Assembly (NCBI GenBank): GCA_028708815.1
Contig: JAQVYB010000013.1
Span: 1-42,903, forward strand
From: Kiritimatiellia bacterium
GTDB taxonomy: Bacteria; Verrucomicrobiota; Kiritimatiellia; RZYC01
Direction of reading: 5' to 3'
Length of the DNA: 42,903 bases
A model generated the notes under the pieces. It had not been told where the DNA came from and ran no database searches. It worked only from the letters and a program-made list of their open reading frames with translations. Positions 18,989 through 27,162 of this stretch are shown here, in pieces; within the stretch, counting starts at the first letter, position 1, and every line of letters starts with the position of its first letter. The position numbers and the translations under genes were made by a program.

Positions 18989-19667
18989 ACTTGTCCAGCA
19001 TGGTCGTTATAGTTTCGAGTGAATTGAACATCATCACATCTATGATTGACAGGCCAGGGACGAAAGTTCTGCTGGTCTGATTGTAGGAAATCTCCTGTGT
19101 CTTAAGAAATTTCAATTCTATTCCCCTACTCTGGAAAGTTGCCCGCTCATAAAGCTCCACTCCCCCGATGCTATTAACGTAGCGCTTTGCACCCCGTTTT
19201 TCGCATATGTGCATAACTTTCCCCTGTCCTCTTAGACCATCATTCTTATCTATGGTCGATGACACAACAATATCAGTATCAATTTGGAGATAACCACACA
19301 ACAAGCGCAAACATTCTTCCAAATAAGCTGAAAGATTGAAGCTCTTGGTGGTCAAGGCTGCCTCAACAACGGGATAGGCTTCTTTAAAATATGGCGCTCT
19401 GGCATATACTTGAGATATTGTTTTTAATATCTTTGGACGGTTATCACCTACGCAAATATCATTAATCAATTTATTCGAGCTCGCGCCATGAAGCTGCAAA
19501 CTTATAAAATGTTCTTTCCCTTTTATTAGTATGCGGTTACGCGCGATCCATCCTTGTTTGATGTAAGTTACATCGTCATAGATTATAAACTCATCTACCG
19601 CATTTATTAACTGAAAATAACCAATATACGGGAAAAAATAGGGTTGCATAATGGCGATGGTTTTCAT
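18969..19667 (-). CDS. WbqC-family protein
   Basis: MKTIAIMQPYFFPYIGYFQLINAVDEFIIYDDVTYIKQGWIARNRIL is the WbqC N-terminal signature; start trimmed to this Met. Confidence 0.88.
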   Translation of the reverse strand: MKTIAIMQPYFFPYIGYFQLINAVDEFIIYDDVTYIKQGWIARNRILIKGKEHFISLQLHGASSNKLINDICVGDNRPKILKTISQVYARAPYFKEAYPVVEAALTTKSFNLSAYLEECLRLLCGYLQIDTDIVVSSTIDKNDGLRGQGKVMHICEKRGAKRYVNSIGGVELYERATFQSRGIELKFLKTQEISYNQTSRTFVPGLSIIDVMMFNSLETITTMLDKYDLVEN

Positions 19668-19809
19668 GAGATTTTGTTGGTACGTTGTTCTATTTCCAAC
19701 CACTAATAATCTGTAGTTATCACTAAGCAATACCTACACAAGAGATTTGATCAGTGGTTCTTCTCCATTTTCGTGTATTGTCGTGTTTATCTATCTCTCA
19801 GGATTCACC

Positions 19810-19942
19810 ACTCAACCAAAAACCACAACCATCGAACCAAATCGCATATCCCGACTCGCATAGGAATGTCAGGAGACCACGAACATAATCTCAAACTTGT
19901 AACATGCAACTTGAAACATGTAACCGCTAACCAAGAACAATC
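19810..19942. repeat. 7-bp-period repeat array (AACNNNN); supplies the end of the downstream-reading DegT ORF
   Basis: aacttgt aacatgc aacttga aacatgt aaccgct aaccaag aacaatc (19894-19942) in strict phase; more degenerate from ~19810. Confidence 0.8.
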
Positions 19943-21030
19943 CCGCATATCCGCTCCACATCCTCACCAGGCAAATCGGGATACATGGGAAGGCAAAGGA
20001 CAGACTTCGATGTTTTTTCGGCTACAGGCAACTTTTCTCGACCAGCAGAGGGCAAACCCCGATAGGTCGGGAAATTACTGATCAGCGGGTAGAAATATTT
20101 TCGCGCGTGGATGTTCTGCTTTTTTAACGCATCATAAACCGCATTTCGGCTGCGAGCAAACAGAGCTTCATTAACCAAGATGGGAAAATAACTCCAATTG
20201 CGCGTTAATCCATCGATCTCCTGCAAACAGCGAATACCCTTTGCACCACTCAGACGATCCATATAGCGTTGAGCCACGTCCTTCCGCTGTTCCAGAGCCT
20301 TATCCATCCGCCTGAGCAGACAAAGACCAAAGGCTGCCTGCACTTCGTTCATTTTCCCATTGCTCCCCGGCCCAACAACCGTTAATTCATCAGCAATGCC
20401 GAAGTTTTTCAAGTAATCAATCCGCTTTTTCATCACCGCGTCATTGCTAATGAGTGCACCACCCTCGATCGTACTGAATACCTTGGTCGCATGAAAACTG
20501 ATCATGGAAAGATCGCCATACCCCAGCAGAGATTTTCCTCGCCATGTTTCCCCAAAAACGTGAGCCGCATCGTAAAACACTTTCAGCCCATAGATATCAG
20601 CTATACGCTGAATTTCATCAACCGCACAGGGGGTCCCATAGGTGTGCACCGGCAAAATACAGGTGGTTTCCGGGGTAATCAGCGACTCAATTTTCCGGGG
20701 ATCAATATTGTAGGTCTCTGCATCAATATCGCAAAAAACCGGGGCACAGCGGTTCCAATAAATGGAGTGTGTGGTTGCCGGGAAACTGAACGGCGTCGTG
20801 ATCACTTCCCCCGTAACTTTCAGCGCCTGTAATCCAATCTGCAGTGCCACTGTTCCGTTACAGAACAGCGAGACGTATTTCACCCCAAAATACTCCGCCA
20901 ATGCCGCTTCCAACTGATTATGAAACGGCCCCATGTTGGTTAACCGCTTGTTATCCCATATCTCTTTCAAATAGGGGATAAACTCTTCCAACGGCGGAAG
21001 CGTGGGGGATGTTACATATATTGATTTCAT
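19927..21030 (-). CDS. DegT/DnrJ/EryC1/StrS aminotransferase
   Basis: FCNGTVALQIGLQALKV; VFYDAAHVFGETWRGKSLLGYGDLSMISFHATKVFSTIEGGAL. Start trimmed to MKSIYV. Confidence 0.93.
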   Translation of the reverse strand: MKSIYVTSPTLPPLEEFIPYLKEIWDNKRLTNMGPFHNQLEAALAEYFGVKYVSLFCNGTVALQIGLQALKVTGEVITTPFSFPATTHSIYWNRCAPVFCDIDAETYNIDPRKIESLITPETTCILPVHTYGTPCAVDEIQRIADIYGLKVFYDAAHVFGETWRGKSLLGYGDLSMISFHATKVFSTIEGGALISNDAVMKKRIDYLKNFGIADELTVVGPGSNGKMNEVQAAFGLCLLRRMDKALEQRKDVAQRYMDRLSGAKGIRCLQEIDGLTRNWSYFPILVNEALFARSRNAVYDALKKQNIHARKYFYPLISNFPTYRGLPSAGREKLPVAEKTSKSVLCLPMYPDLPGEDVERICGIVLG

Positions 21031-21043
21031 TTCTGTTTCCCGA

Positions 21044-22147
21044 TCAGTTGACGTTCGCAAACAACACCGTCTCTTCAGAATGCATGGTTGCATGCTTCAG
21101 ATAAAACCTATAATCAGGGCAGTATTGGTCAATCAGCCGAGGCAATCGGACAAAATCTTTGGGTGAGTGATACAGGCAAATCGCCAGTTTAGGATGCATT
21201 GATCGAATGGTATGTTCGGCCCCTAAAAGAGCATTCCCTTCAGCACCCTCGATATCCATTTTTATAAAATCCACTTTTTTGAGACCGGTCTGTGCGACAT
21301 AGTCATCAATTGTGACAGTTTGAGTTTGAGTATCAAACCCATCCTTATGCTCCATACTAACACTACTACCAGGCCCATTATCTCGCACATAAACGGATTG
21401 CCCAGATCTATTCCAGAGCGCTTTTTCAGCAATGGTCACACGTTTTTCCAGATCAAAATTGAGCTCCAGATTCTTGCGCATGATTTCCAAGTTAGATGGA
21501 ACGAATTCAAACACATGCACCGCTCCGGATGCTCCCGCTTTATTGGCAAAATAGGTGGCTGTATCGCCATAGCACCCCCCCCCATCAATCACTACATCCC
21601 CCTCTTCTACAAACGTTTCGGATGGATAATGTGCATATTGCTCAATTTCAAACAAGGTCACAGCACCACGCACATACAACCCGCCAAGGATCCCATATGA
21701 TGAAAGATCGTGGCGGGAAAGAGTCCACCCCATAAAATCTATGTCGATGGTATCGCTAGGGTCAGCCAGCGACTTCAGCTCCGTCCTTTTTTGCTTATAC
21801 TCCTTAGTACCAAGCGGAAGCCTAACGCCTTTGTATCCCATAATGCGATAAGCGATGATTTCAACAAGCAGATCGCGGGATTCATCGTCTGCAAGTCTCG
21901 TGCTCAACCATTCCAACTCAGGGATCAGGTTCATCCACCGATGCAGTGCATCGGTGTTTGGCCGTTGCATCCAGGAACGGTGGTAATAACCCCAATGCCT
22001 CATAAACCTTCGACTCTGCCATTTCATCCATTCAATAAGCGTCAACGGTTTCTGTGGGCCAAACCGCACCTCATCATAATTATCCCTGTATTCTGCGAAT
22101 TGGGCCCATTCAAGGCGACGATACAATTTTTCGGCAAAGGATTTCAT
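21044..22147 (-). CDS. FkbM-family methyltransferase
   Basis: GDVVIDGGGCYGDTATYFA; HVFEFVPSNLEIMRKNLELN; VDFIKMDIEGAEGNALLGAEHTI. Confidence 0.9.
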   Translation of the reverse strand: MKSFAEKLYRRLEWAQFAEYRDNYDEVRFGPQKPLTLIEWMKWQSRRFMRHWGYYHRSWMQRPNTDALHRWMNLIPELEWLSTRLADDESRDLLVEIIAYRIMGYKGVRLPLGTKEYKQKRTELKSLADPSDTIDIDFMGWTLSRHDLSSYGILGGLYVRGAVTLFEIEQYAHYPSETFVEEGDVVIDGGGCYGDTATYFANKAGASGAVHVFEFVPSNLEIMRKNLELNFDLEKRVTIAEKALWNRSGQSVYVRDNGPGSSVSMEHKDGFDTQTQTVTIDDYVAQTGLKKVDFIKMDIEGAEGNALLGAEHTIRSMHPKLAICLYHSPKDFVRLPRLIDQYCPDYRFYLKHATMHSEETVLFANVN

Positions 22148-22174
22148 ATTTCTTTCTAAATTTCGCGGAGCATC

Positions 22175-23482
22175 TCACGCAATCGCCTGCACGGTCGCCA
22201 CACATGGCCAAACCGTATCGGCCCAATTCATGTGGTCAGCAGTTATTTCCAGCGCGAGTGCGTTATCAACACGAACGAGGCATTGCTTGTTTTCAGTATC
22301 GCTTATAATGACGGTTACCGTGTGGTTTCCCATCTTCAAATTCATACCCAGAATATCAATACGGCAAAGGATGGTCTGTCCGTTTAACCCATGCAGCGAA
22401 ATAGTACCATTCCCTTGACCGATTAAATTGGCTACCGGCCTGATTTCCTGATTGTAAATATACACTGAGAGATTTGCATCTGTTACGTTACTACACATCG
22501 TTACTAAAACTTCTAATATACAAGGCTCACCGCTTTGCAGCTTCTGGACGGATGTTCCGTTGTGATTAAAAAGCTGTACCGAATTGATTATGGCCCCCCC
22601 CGTTCCCGACAACTTTCTTTCTGCGGCAGAATAATGGTTTAAATATCTGCCTATTCCTGCGGCCGTATCAGCCCCATGGTATTCGGCCACCCCGTGATTC
22701 ATCAGCATAATGGAGTTAGATATACGCGAAACCATAGGCATTGAATGAGAAACGAAAATAACCGCGCTTCTCCGCATAATTTCGGACATACGATTCAAGC
22801 ATTTTATCACAAACCCCATATCTCCGACAGCCAACACCTCATCAATAATCAGCACATCTGGATCCATTTGTGCAGAAACGGCAAAACCAAGGCGCACCTT
22901 CATGCCGGAGGAATAATTTTGAACAGGCATATCGATGAATTCTTTGATCTCGGCAAAATCAACAATCGCATCAAATTTCGCATCGATTTCCTTCTTGGTG
23001 AAGCCCAGCACCGCACCTTTGTTGTAGATGTTTTCGCGTCCAGTCAAAATGGGATTAAAGCCGGCCCCCAGTTCGATCAACGCTCCAATGCGTCCACGCA
23101 TTTCGATGCGCCCCTGATCAGGTTTGATAAGTCCATTGAGCATTTTGAGCAGGGTGGATTTCCCGGCGCCGTTGTGTCCGATCAGCCCCAGACATTCCCC
23201 GCGTTTGAGTTCGAACGAAATATCTTTAACCGCCCAGAATTCGTCGCGGCGGAGCCGGGGTTCGTAGTTATTTGTTCTTGGTTCTTCGTTTGTGGTTCTT
23301 CGTTCGGAGGACGTTGTTTGTTGTTTTTTGCCACAGGTCAGCTCTGTCCATATATCCTGCGCCCCGTAGATCAGGGAGCGTTTGAGGGATTTGCAGAATT
23401 TCTTACTGACTCCTTCAACCCTTACCAGGGTTTCGGAGTCAGTAGGTTCTTGGTTCGTTGTTCTTGGTTCGTTGTTCGACAT
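22175..23482 (-). CDS. wzt: Polysaccharide ABC transporter ATP-binding protein (Wzt-like, with C-terminal domain)
   Basis: GLIGHNGAGKSTLLKML (Walker A), NYSSGMKVRLGFAVSAQMDPDVLIIDEVLAVGD; Wzt_C-like C-terminus; contains repeat-encoded NNEPRTTNQEPTDS and SSERRTTNEEPRTNNYEPR. Confidence 0.92.
   Translation of the reverse strand: MSNNEPRTTNQEPTDSETLVRVEGVSKKFCKSLKRSLIYGAQDIWTELTCGKKQQTTSSERRTTNEEPRTNNYEPRLRRDEFWAVKDISFELKRGECLGLIGHNGAGKSTLLKMLNGLIKPDQGRIEMRGRIGALIELGAGFNPILTGRENIYNKGAVLGFTKKEIDAKFDAIVDFAEIKEFIDMPVQNYSSGMKVRLGFAVSAQMDPDVLIIDEVLAVGDMGFVIKCLNRMSEIMRRSAVIFVSHSMPMVSRISNSIMLMNHGVAEYHGADTAAGIGRYLNHYSAAERKLSGTGGAIINSVQLFNHNGTSVQKLQSGEPCILEVLVTMCSNVTDANLSVYIYNQEIRPVANLIGQGNGTISLHGLNGQTILCRIDILGMNLKMGNHTVTVIISDTENKQCLVRVDNALALEITADHMNWADTVWPCVATVQAIA
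23262..23330. repeat. 7-bp-period array (GTTCNTN) inside the wzt ORF, first coding segment
   Basis: Minus strand: gaacgaa gaaccac aaacgaa gaaccaa gaacaaa taactac gaacccc. Confidence 0.85.
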
Positions 23483-23688
23483 ACTGTTCTTGGTTCGCTA
23501 AATCGTTCGTGGTTCGCTAAGTCGTTCGAGGTTTGTCGTTCGTGGGAAATGTTCGTTGTTCGTCGTTTTTCGTTCGTCGTTCGGGGAAAATTGTTCGGGG
23601 AATTTGTTCATTCAGGGTTCAACAACGAACTACAAACTAAGAACGAAGAACAAAGAACGAAGAACTACGAACAAAGAACGACGAACTC
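23440..23688. repeat. 7-bp-period arrays (GTTCNTN then, after an orientation flip near 23610, GAACNAN) spanning the wzt 5' end and intergenic region
   Basis: tacaaac taagaac gaagaac aaagaac gaagaac tacgaac aaagaac gacgaac (~23630-23686) preceded by GTTCNTN copies in the opposite orientation. Confidence 0.85.
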
Positions 23689-24064
23689 ACATCGGTTTCG
23701 AATGAGTTTTCAGATATTTAATCAGGCCACCGATTTTGGCGTTAATGCTACCCGCTAATTGGTATAATTCTTGAAAGGTCTGTTCCGTTAGATAGTTCTG
23801 ATCTAAGGCAATATACAATTCGCTCTGTACTTCGGTGCACGACCTCTGCGCATACCCTAAAAAGCGAATAAATTCCGGATTGCTTCCCGCATCGTATCCT
23901 TCAGCAATATTATGCATGACCGACCCTGCAGCACGCGTAATTTGATCTTTTAAGCCCCAATCTTTTGCAAAATTCGCTCGGCGAGTCAGGCTATAGATTT
24001 CCCGCGTTAAGATTCGAGCATCCTGCCAACCTTCTATTTCCTCAAATTTTCGAATCGAACCCAT
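23687..24064 (-). CDS. Four-helix bundle protein (S23 / 23S rRNA-IVS-encoded family)
   Basis: EGWQDARILTREIYSLTRRANFAKDWGLKDQITRAAGSVMHNIAEGYDAGSNPEFIRFLGYAQRSCTEVQSELYIALD, signature of the family. Confidence 0.93.
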   Translation of the reverse strand: MGSIRKFEEIEGWQDARILTREIYSLTRRANFAKDWGLKDQITRAAGSVMHNIAEGYDAGSNPEFIRFLGYAQRSCTEVQSELYIALDQNYLTEQTFQELYQLAGSINAKIGGLIKYLKTHSKPM

Positions 24065-24079
24065 AAATCAAAACCTACC

Positions 24080-24116
24080 ACAATCCAAGAACCAAGAACT
24101 ACGAACAAAGAACCAA
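24080..24116. repeat. 7-bp-period repeat array (AACCAAG/AACTACG)
   Basis: atccaag aaccaag aactacg aacaaag aaccaat. Confidence 0.75.
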
Positions 24117-24311
24117 TGCCTTCATCTAACATAATAAATACTTTTTTTTTCTACCACCCGCTACGCTTCCGCCGTCGCTCTACGAGCTATGGCGCGACAC
24201 GAGAGGGCACGGAGGGCACGGAGATCCATTAGTGCGATTATTTGTTCTTCGTTCGTTAAAGCTGATTCGTTGGTCGTGGCTATCCTCCCCAACCAAGAAC
24301 TGAACACATCA

Positions 24312-25709
24312 TTATGTACAGGCAAAATAGCCACCGGTCTTTTTACTTCCGCGACGCTCGATTTTTCCTTCATAAATGAGCTCAGCGATATACCGATCGA
24401 CGCTCCGTTCCGGGATTTTCAATTTCTCAACGATCATCTTTCGCTGTATTCCCGGAAGTTCATCAATTATTCTCAGAACATCTCCATTTAACGCGCCATT
24501 TAACGCGCCATTTAACGCGCCATTTAACGCGCCACCGCTTGACTGCTGTAATTCGCCATTCTGTTCCGGCAACATGAATTTGATACGAAATCCTCCCGAG
24601 AAGTTTTCAAACATCGGCTCGGGCAAACCCGCCTCTCGGCAAAATTCCAGTATGCGATGGATTCCGCTTCCATATCGCTCGATTAGACCTACGTCATAAA
24701 ATATCTGGGCTATCAGTTTGTTTCGGGGTTTGGACGCGTGCTCTGGATCAAGCAACTCTCTAACCTTCATGTTATAAGGTAGAAATCCGGGACTCCACAC
24801 CTGCAAAGCATCTTCAAATATTTTTATCTGGATATCAGCGGTGTCGCCATAATCTCGATGACAAATGGCATTAACCACTGCCTCACGCAAAGCAGCGAGG
24901 GGATAATCCCAAATTTCTTTGCGCTGTGGGGCGCCAGTCATTTCAAACCGGACATGCATGTTTTTTTTGATGAACTCAACGGTCTCCTCTACCTGGGCAA
25001 TAAGAGAACCGTCAATGATTCGATTGTCCATGATGTGCACCTTCTCACGCAAACGGCCAGCATGCACCACCGCTTGTGTTAATGGCGATTGAGGATTTTC
25101 CCCGAAAAGCAGAATCGCGGCGCGAGTAATTTCATGTTCTGATTTGACAAGCTCCAACTTCATCAAAACTTGCCAAGGGTCTTCTTTCCCTGAGAAGGAA
25201 CGGCGGCCTTGCGCCGTGGCTTGATGCATATATCCCAGCACACCTTCGAGGTTAATATCCCCCTTGCTCTTTCCCTGGACGACTACCGCATCCATGCTCG
25301 AACCGGTACTGTGCATATGCATTTCCGCAATTTCGGATGGAGTCATCTGACGAGTTGTGCTTCCTGCTCGCCGATAGCAACGTCCTCTCGTAGCAATCGG
25401 CTTTAACGGAAACTCAGGAACAGATAATAGGAGTACCTCCCCCTCTGGCATTAAAATCCGTTCTGCATCAGGGATAACCGAAGGCTCGGTAGCAACAGCA
25501 ATTCGATTCACATAATCGCGCAACACCTCTTTACCGAAACTCTGCCCGACAACCAGGCCTTGATCGTTTACTCCGATCAAGATCATTCCACCACGGGTAT
25601 TGGCAAAAGCAACCGCTGTTTCAATGACCTCTTTCCCAAATGCTCCTTTGAATTCAAGCACCTCGGATTCGCCCTGTTTTATGATGTCTGCAATCCTATT
25701 CATGCCCAA
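24312..25709 (-). CDS. AlbA_2 (Schlafen-type) DNA-binding / ATP-binding RecG-like transcriptional regulator
   Basis: ESEVLEFKGAFGKEVIETAVAFANTRGGMILIGVNDQG; ALREAVVNAICHRDYGDTADIQIKIFEDALQVWSPG; C-terminal wHTH-like segment. Confidence 0.88.
   Translation of the reverse strand: MGMNRIADIIKQGESEVLEFKGAFGKEVIETAVAFANTRGGMILIGVNDQGLVVGQSFGKEVLRDYVNRIAVATEPSVIPDAERILMPEGEVLLLSVPEFPLKPIATRGRCYRRAGSTTRQMTPSEIAEMHMHSTGSSMDAVVVQGKSKGDINLEGVLGYMHQATAQGRRSFSGKEDPWQVLMKLELVKSEHEITRAAILLFGENPQSPLTQAVVHAGRLREKVHIMDNRIIDGSLIAQVEETVEFIKKNMHVRFEMTGAPQRKEIWDYPLAALREAVVNAICHRDYGDTADIQIKIFEDALQVWSPGFLPYNMKVRELLDPEHASKPRNKLIAQIFYDVGLIERYGSGIHRILEFCREAGLPEPMFENFSGGFRIKFMLPEQNGELQQSSGGALNGALNGALNGALNGDVLRIIDELPGIQRKMIVEKLKIPERSVDRYIAELIYEGKIERRGSKKTGGYFACT
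24486..24533. repeat. 12-bp perfect tandem repeat, 4 x ATTTAACGCGCC, encoding (GALN)4 in the AlbA_2 protein
   Basis: Direct reading; protein GALNGALNGALNGALNG. Confidence 0.97.
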
Positions 25710-25744
25710 CTCAAATGCCGGTTCTGTCTATGAAGTATAATATA

Positions 25745-25786
25745 CAACCAGAAACTACGAACCATAAAATGAACGACGAACGTTGT
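25745..25786. repeat. Short 7-bp-period repeat tract (AACCAGA/AACTACG/AACCATA...)
   Basis: aaccaga aactacg aaccata aaatga acgacg aacgttg. Confidence 0.6.
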
Positions 25787-25789
25787 CCG

Positions 25790-26638
25790 CTACGCGGACA
25801 TTCTCTCAATCACAATCGGCATCGACAACCGATAAATGATTAGTCCTGCAAAGCACAACACCACACAAGCGCCCACGGTAATCCAATATTCCGGCAGCAT
25901 CGTGGGGGCCTGGCCTGCCAGTACATCACGGGAGGTAACGATCAGGGGGGTTGCAGGGTTCAGGCGGGCAATCCATCCGATTAAACCGCTATTGGGAACC
26001 GGATAGATAATCGGGGTGAGAAAAAACCAGAAGCGCACCACAAAAGGAATCAAATAGACCATATCCTCAAACAGAAGGGCAACGGGTGTGAGCAAAACCC
26101 CGATGACATATCCGCAAAAAGGAGTGGCCACCAACACAACAGGAATCAGCAAAAGCCAATTGGTGAATGGCATGTGGTACCAGAGAAATACGGGGACAAA
26201 AACAACCAATTGCACAAAGGTGTCAAACAACAGCTTGGCCAATCCGGTGACCAGCAGGGCTTCACGGGGAAATTGAAGCTTAGTCAACATCCCGCGTTCT
26301 TTATTCACAGCCTGAATAGGCGCGGAAACGCCCTGTGTAAAGGCATTCCACATCAGGGTTCCTGCAAAAACATAGACGGGATAAGGAATGGTGGTGGTCC
26401 CCACATTCAATACGTTCTGTTTGTTGAGAAAGACCCAGATAAACGTATTGACGATCACCGGGACAAACATCCAGAGCAATCCCAGAAAGCTCATGCGGTA
26501 CTGGCCTTTGATGTCGCGCTTGAATAATGCAATGGCCAATTCATGGGTCTGGGGTGAAAACAAATCACGTACCAAATCCTTGAGCAGTTGAAGCGGATTT
26601 TTCAGCCCCGATTCCGGGGAATAGACGGTGATTTTCAT
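25790..26638 (-). CDS. wzm: Polysaccharide ABC transporter permease (Wzm-like)
   Basis: LFKRDIKGQYRMSFLGLLWMFVPVIVNTFIWVFLNKQN; ABC-2 permease topology; ends ARLNPATPLIVTSRDVLAG. Confidence 0.92.
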   Translation of the reverse strand: MKITVYSPESGLKNPLQLLKDLVRDLFSPQTHELAIALFKRDIKGQYRMSFLGLLWMFVPVIVNTFIWVFLNKQNVLNVGTTTIPYPVYVFAGTLMWNAFTQGVSAPIQAVNKERGMLTKLQFPREALLVTGLAKLLFDTFVQLVVFVPVFLWYHMPFTNWLLLIPVVLVATPFCGYVIGVLLTPVALLFEDMVYLIPFVVRFWFFLTPIIYPVPNSGLIGWIARLNPATPLIVTSRDVLAGQAPTMLPEYWITVGACVVLCFAGLIIYRLSMPIVIERMSA

Positions 26639-26642
26639 TTTA

Positions 26643-26858
26643 TGCAGTTGCAGGTTACAGGTTGCACGTTACAGGTTGCGGGGTGCAGGTTCTTGGTTCA
26701 TTGGGTACTGGTTATACGTTACGGGTTGCAGGTTCTTGGGTCTTGGTTCGTGGGTCTTTGTTTTTGGTTCTTATGTCTAATGTCTTTGGTCTTGAGTCTG
26801 ACCATTGGTTCTTGGGTCTAAGGTCTATGGTCTAATGTCTTGAGTCTAACCGTTGGTG
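26643..26858. repeat. Long 7-bp-period array (about 29 degenerate heptamers, GGTTRCA -> GGTTCTT -> GGTCTAA flavours)
   Basis: caggtta caggttg cacgtta caggttg ... cttgggt cttggtt cgtgggt ... ctaaggt ctatggt ctaatgt cttgagt; phase held with a few 1-bp slips. Confidence 0.92.
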
Positions 26859-26911
26859 CTTCACTCCGTGTGCTCTGTGCTCTCCAGTGACTGAAAGGAA
26901 CGGGTGGTTAA

Positions 26912-27152
26912 CCTCTTTTGCGTTCCCTGCGTTCTTTTGCGGCTGCTCCTGGCATGGAGGCCCATGCCTCTCCCTAATTCGGAGGTCTTATTCGTTGCTT
27001 TCTTCATTCGTTGGGATCATTCCTGTATATGCCAGATGCCCGCGGGCCGCGGGCGCTCCCACTTGCCTCAAGCTCTGTGGGCTCTGTGTTCTCCAGTGAT
27101 CCCGCACTTGCGGGGGAACGAGTGGTTAATATCCTTTTTTCTACCACCCGCT
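26912..27152. repeat. Copy 1 of a ~235-bp mosaic repeat block with GC-rich palindromes
   Basis: Near-identical to 31524-31754; contains GGCATGGAGGCCCATGCC and GCCCGCGGGCCGCGGGC. Confidence 0.92.
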
Positions 27153-27162
27153 TGCTGCTTCG

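Noticed and set aside
22745-23758. 337-aa plus-strand ORF opposite wzt and the heptamer array
   Set aside because: Antisense to wzt; its FVVR/SWFV-rich segment is only the translated heptamer array.
23240-24120. Diversity-generating retroelement (S23/Avd-like protein beside repeats)
   Set aside because: No reverse transcriptase and no template/variable repeat pair with A-specific differences seen.
24161-24373. 70-aa minus-strand ORF
   Set aside because: Lies over repeat-derived sequence and overlaps the AlbA_2 3' end in another frame; RALRALSCRAIARRATAEA is low complexity from the ACGGAGG-type repeat.
26643-26858. CRISPR array
   Set aside because: Period is 7 bp with degenerate copies and no unique spacers; no cas genes in the window.
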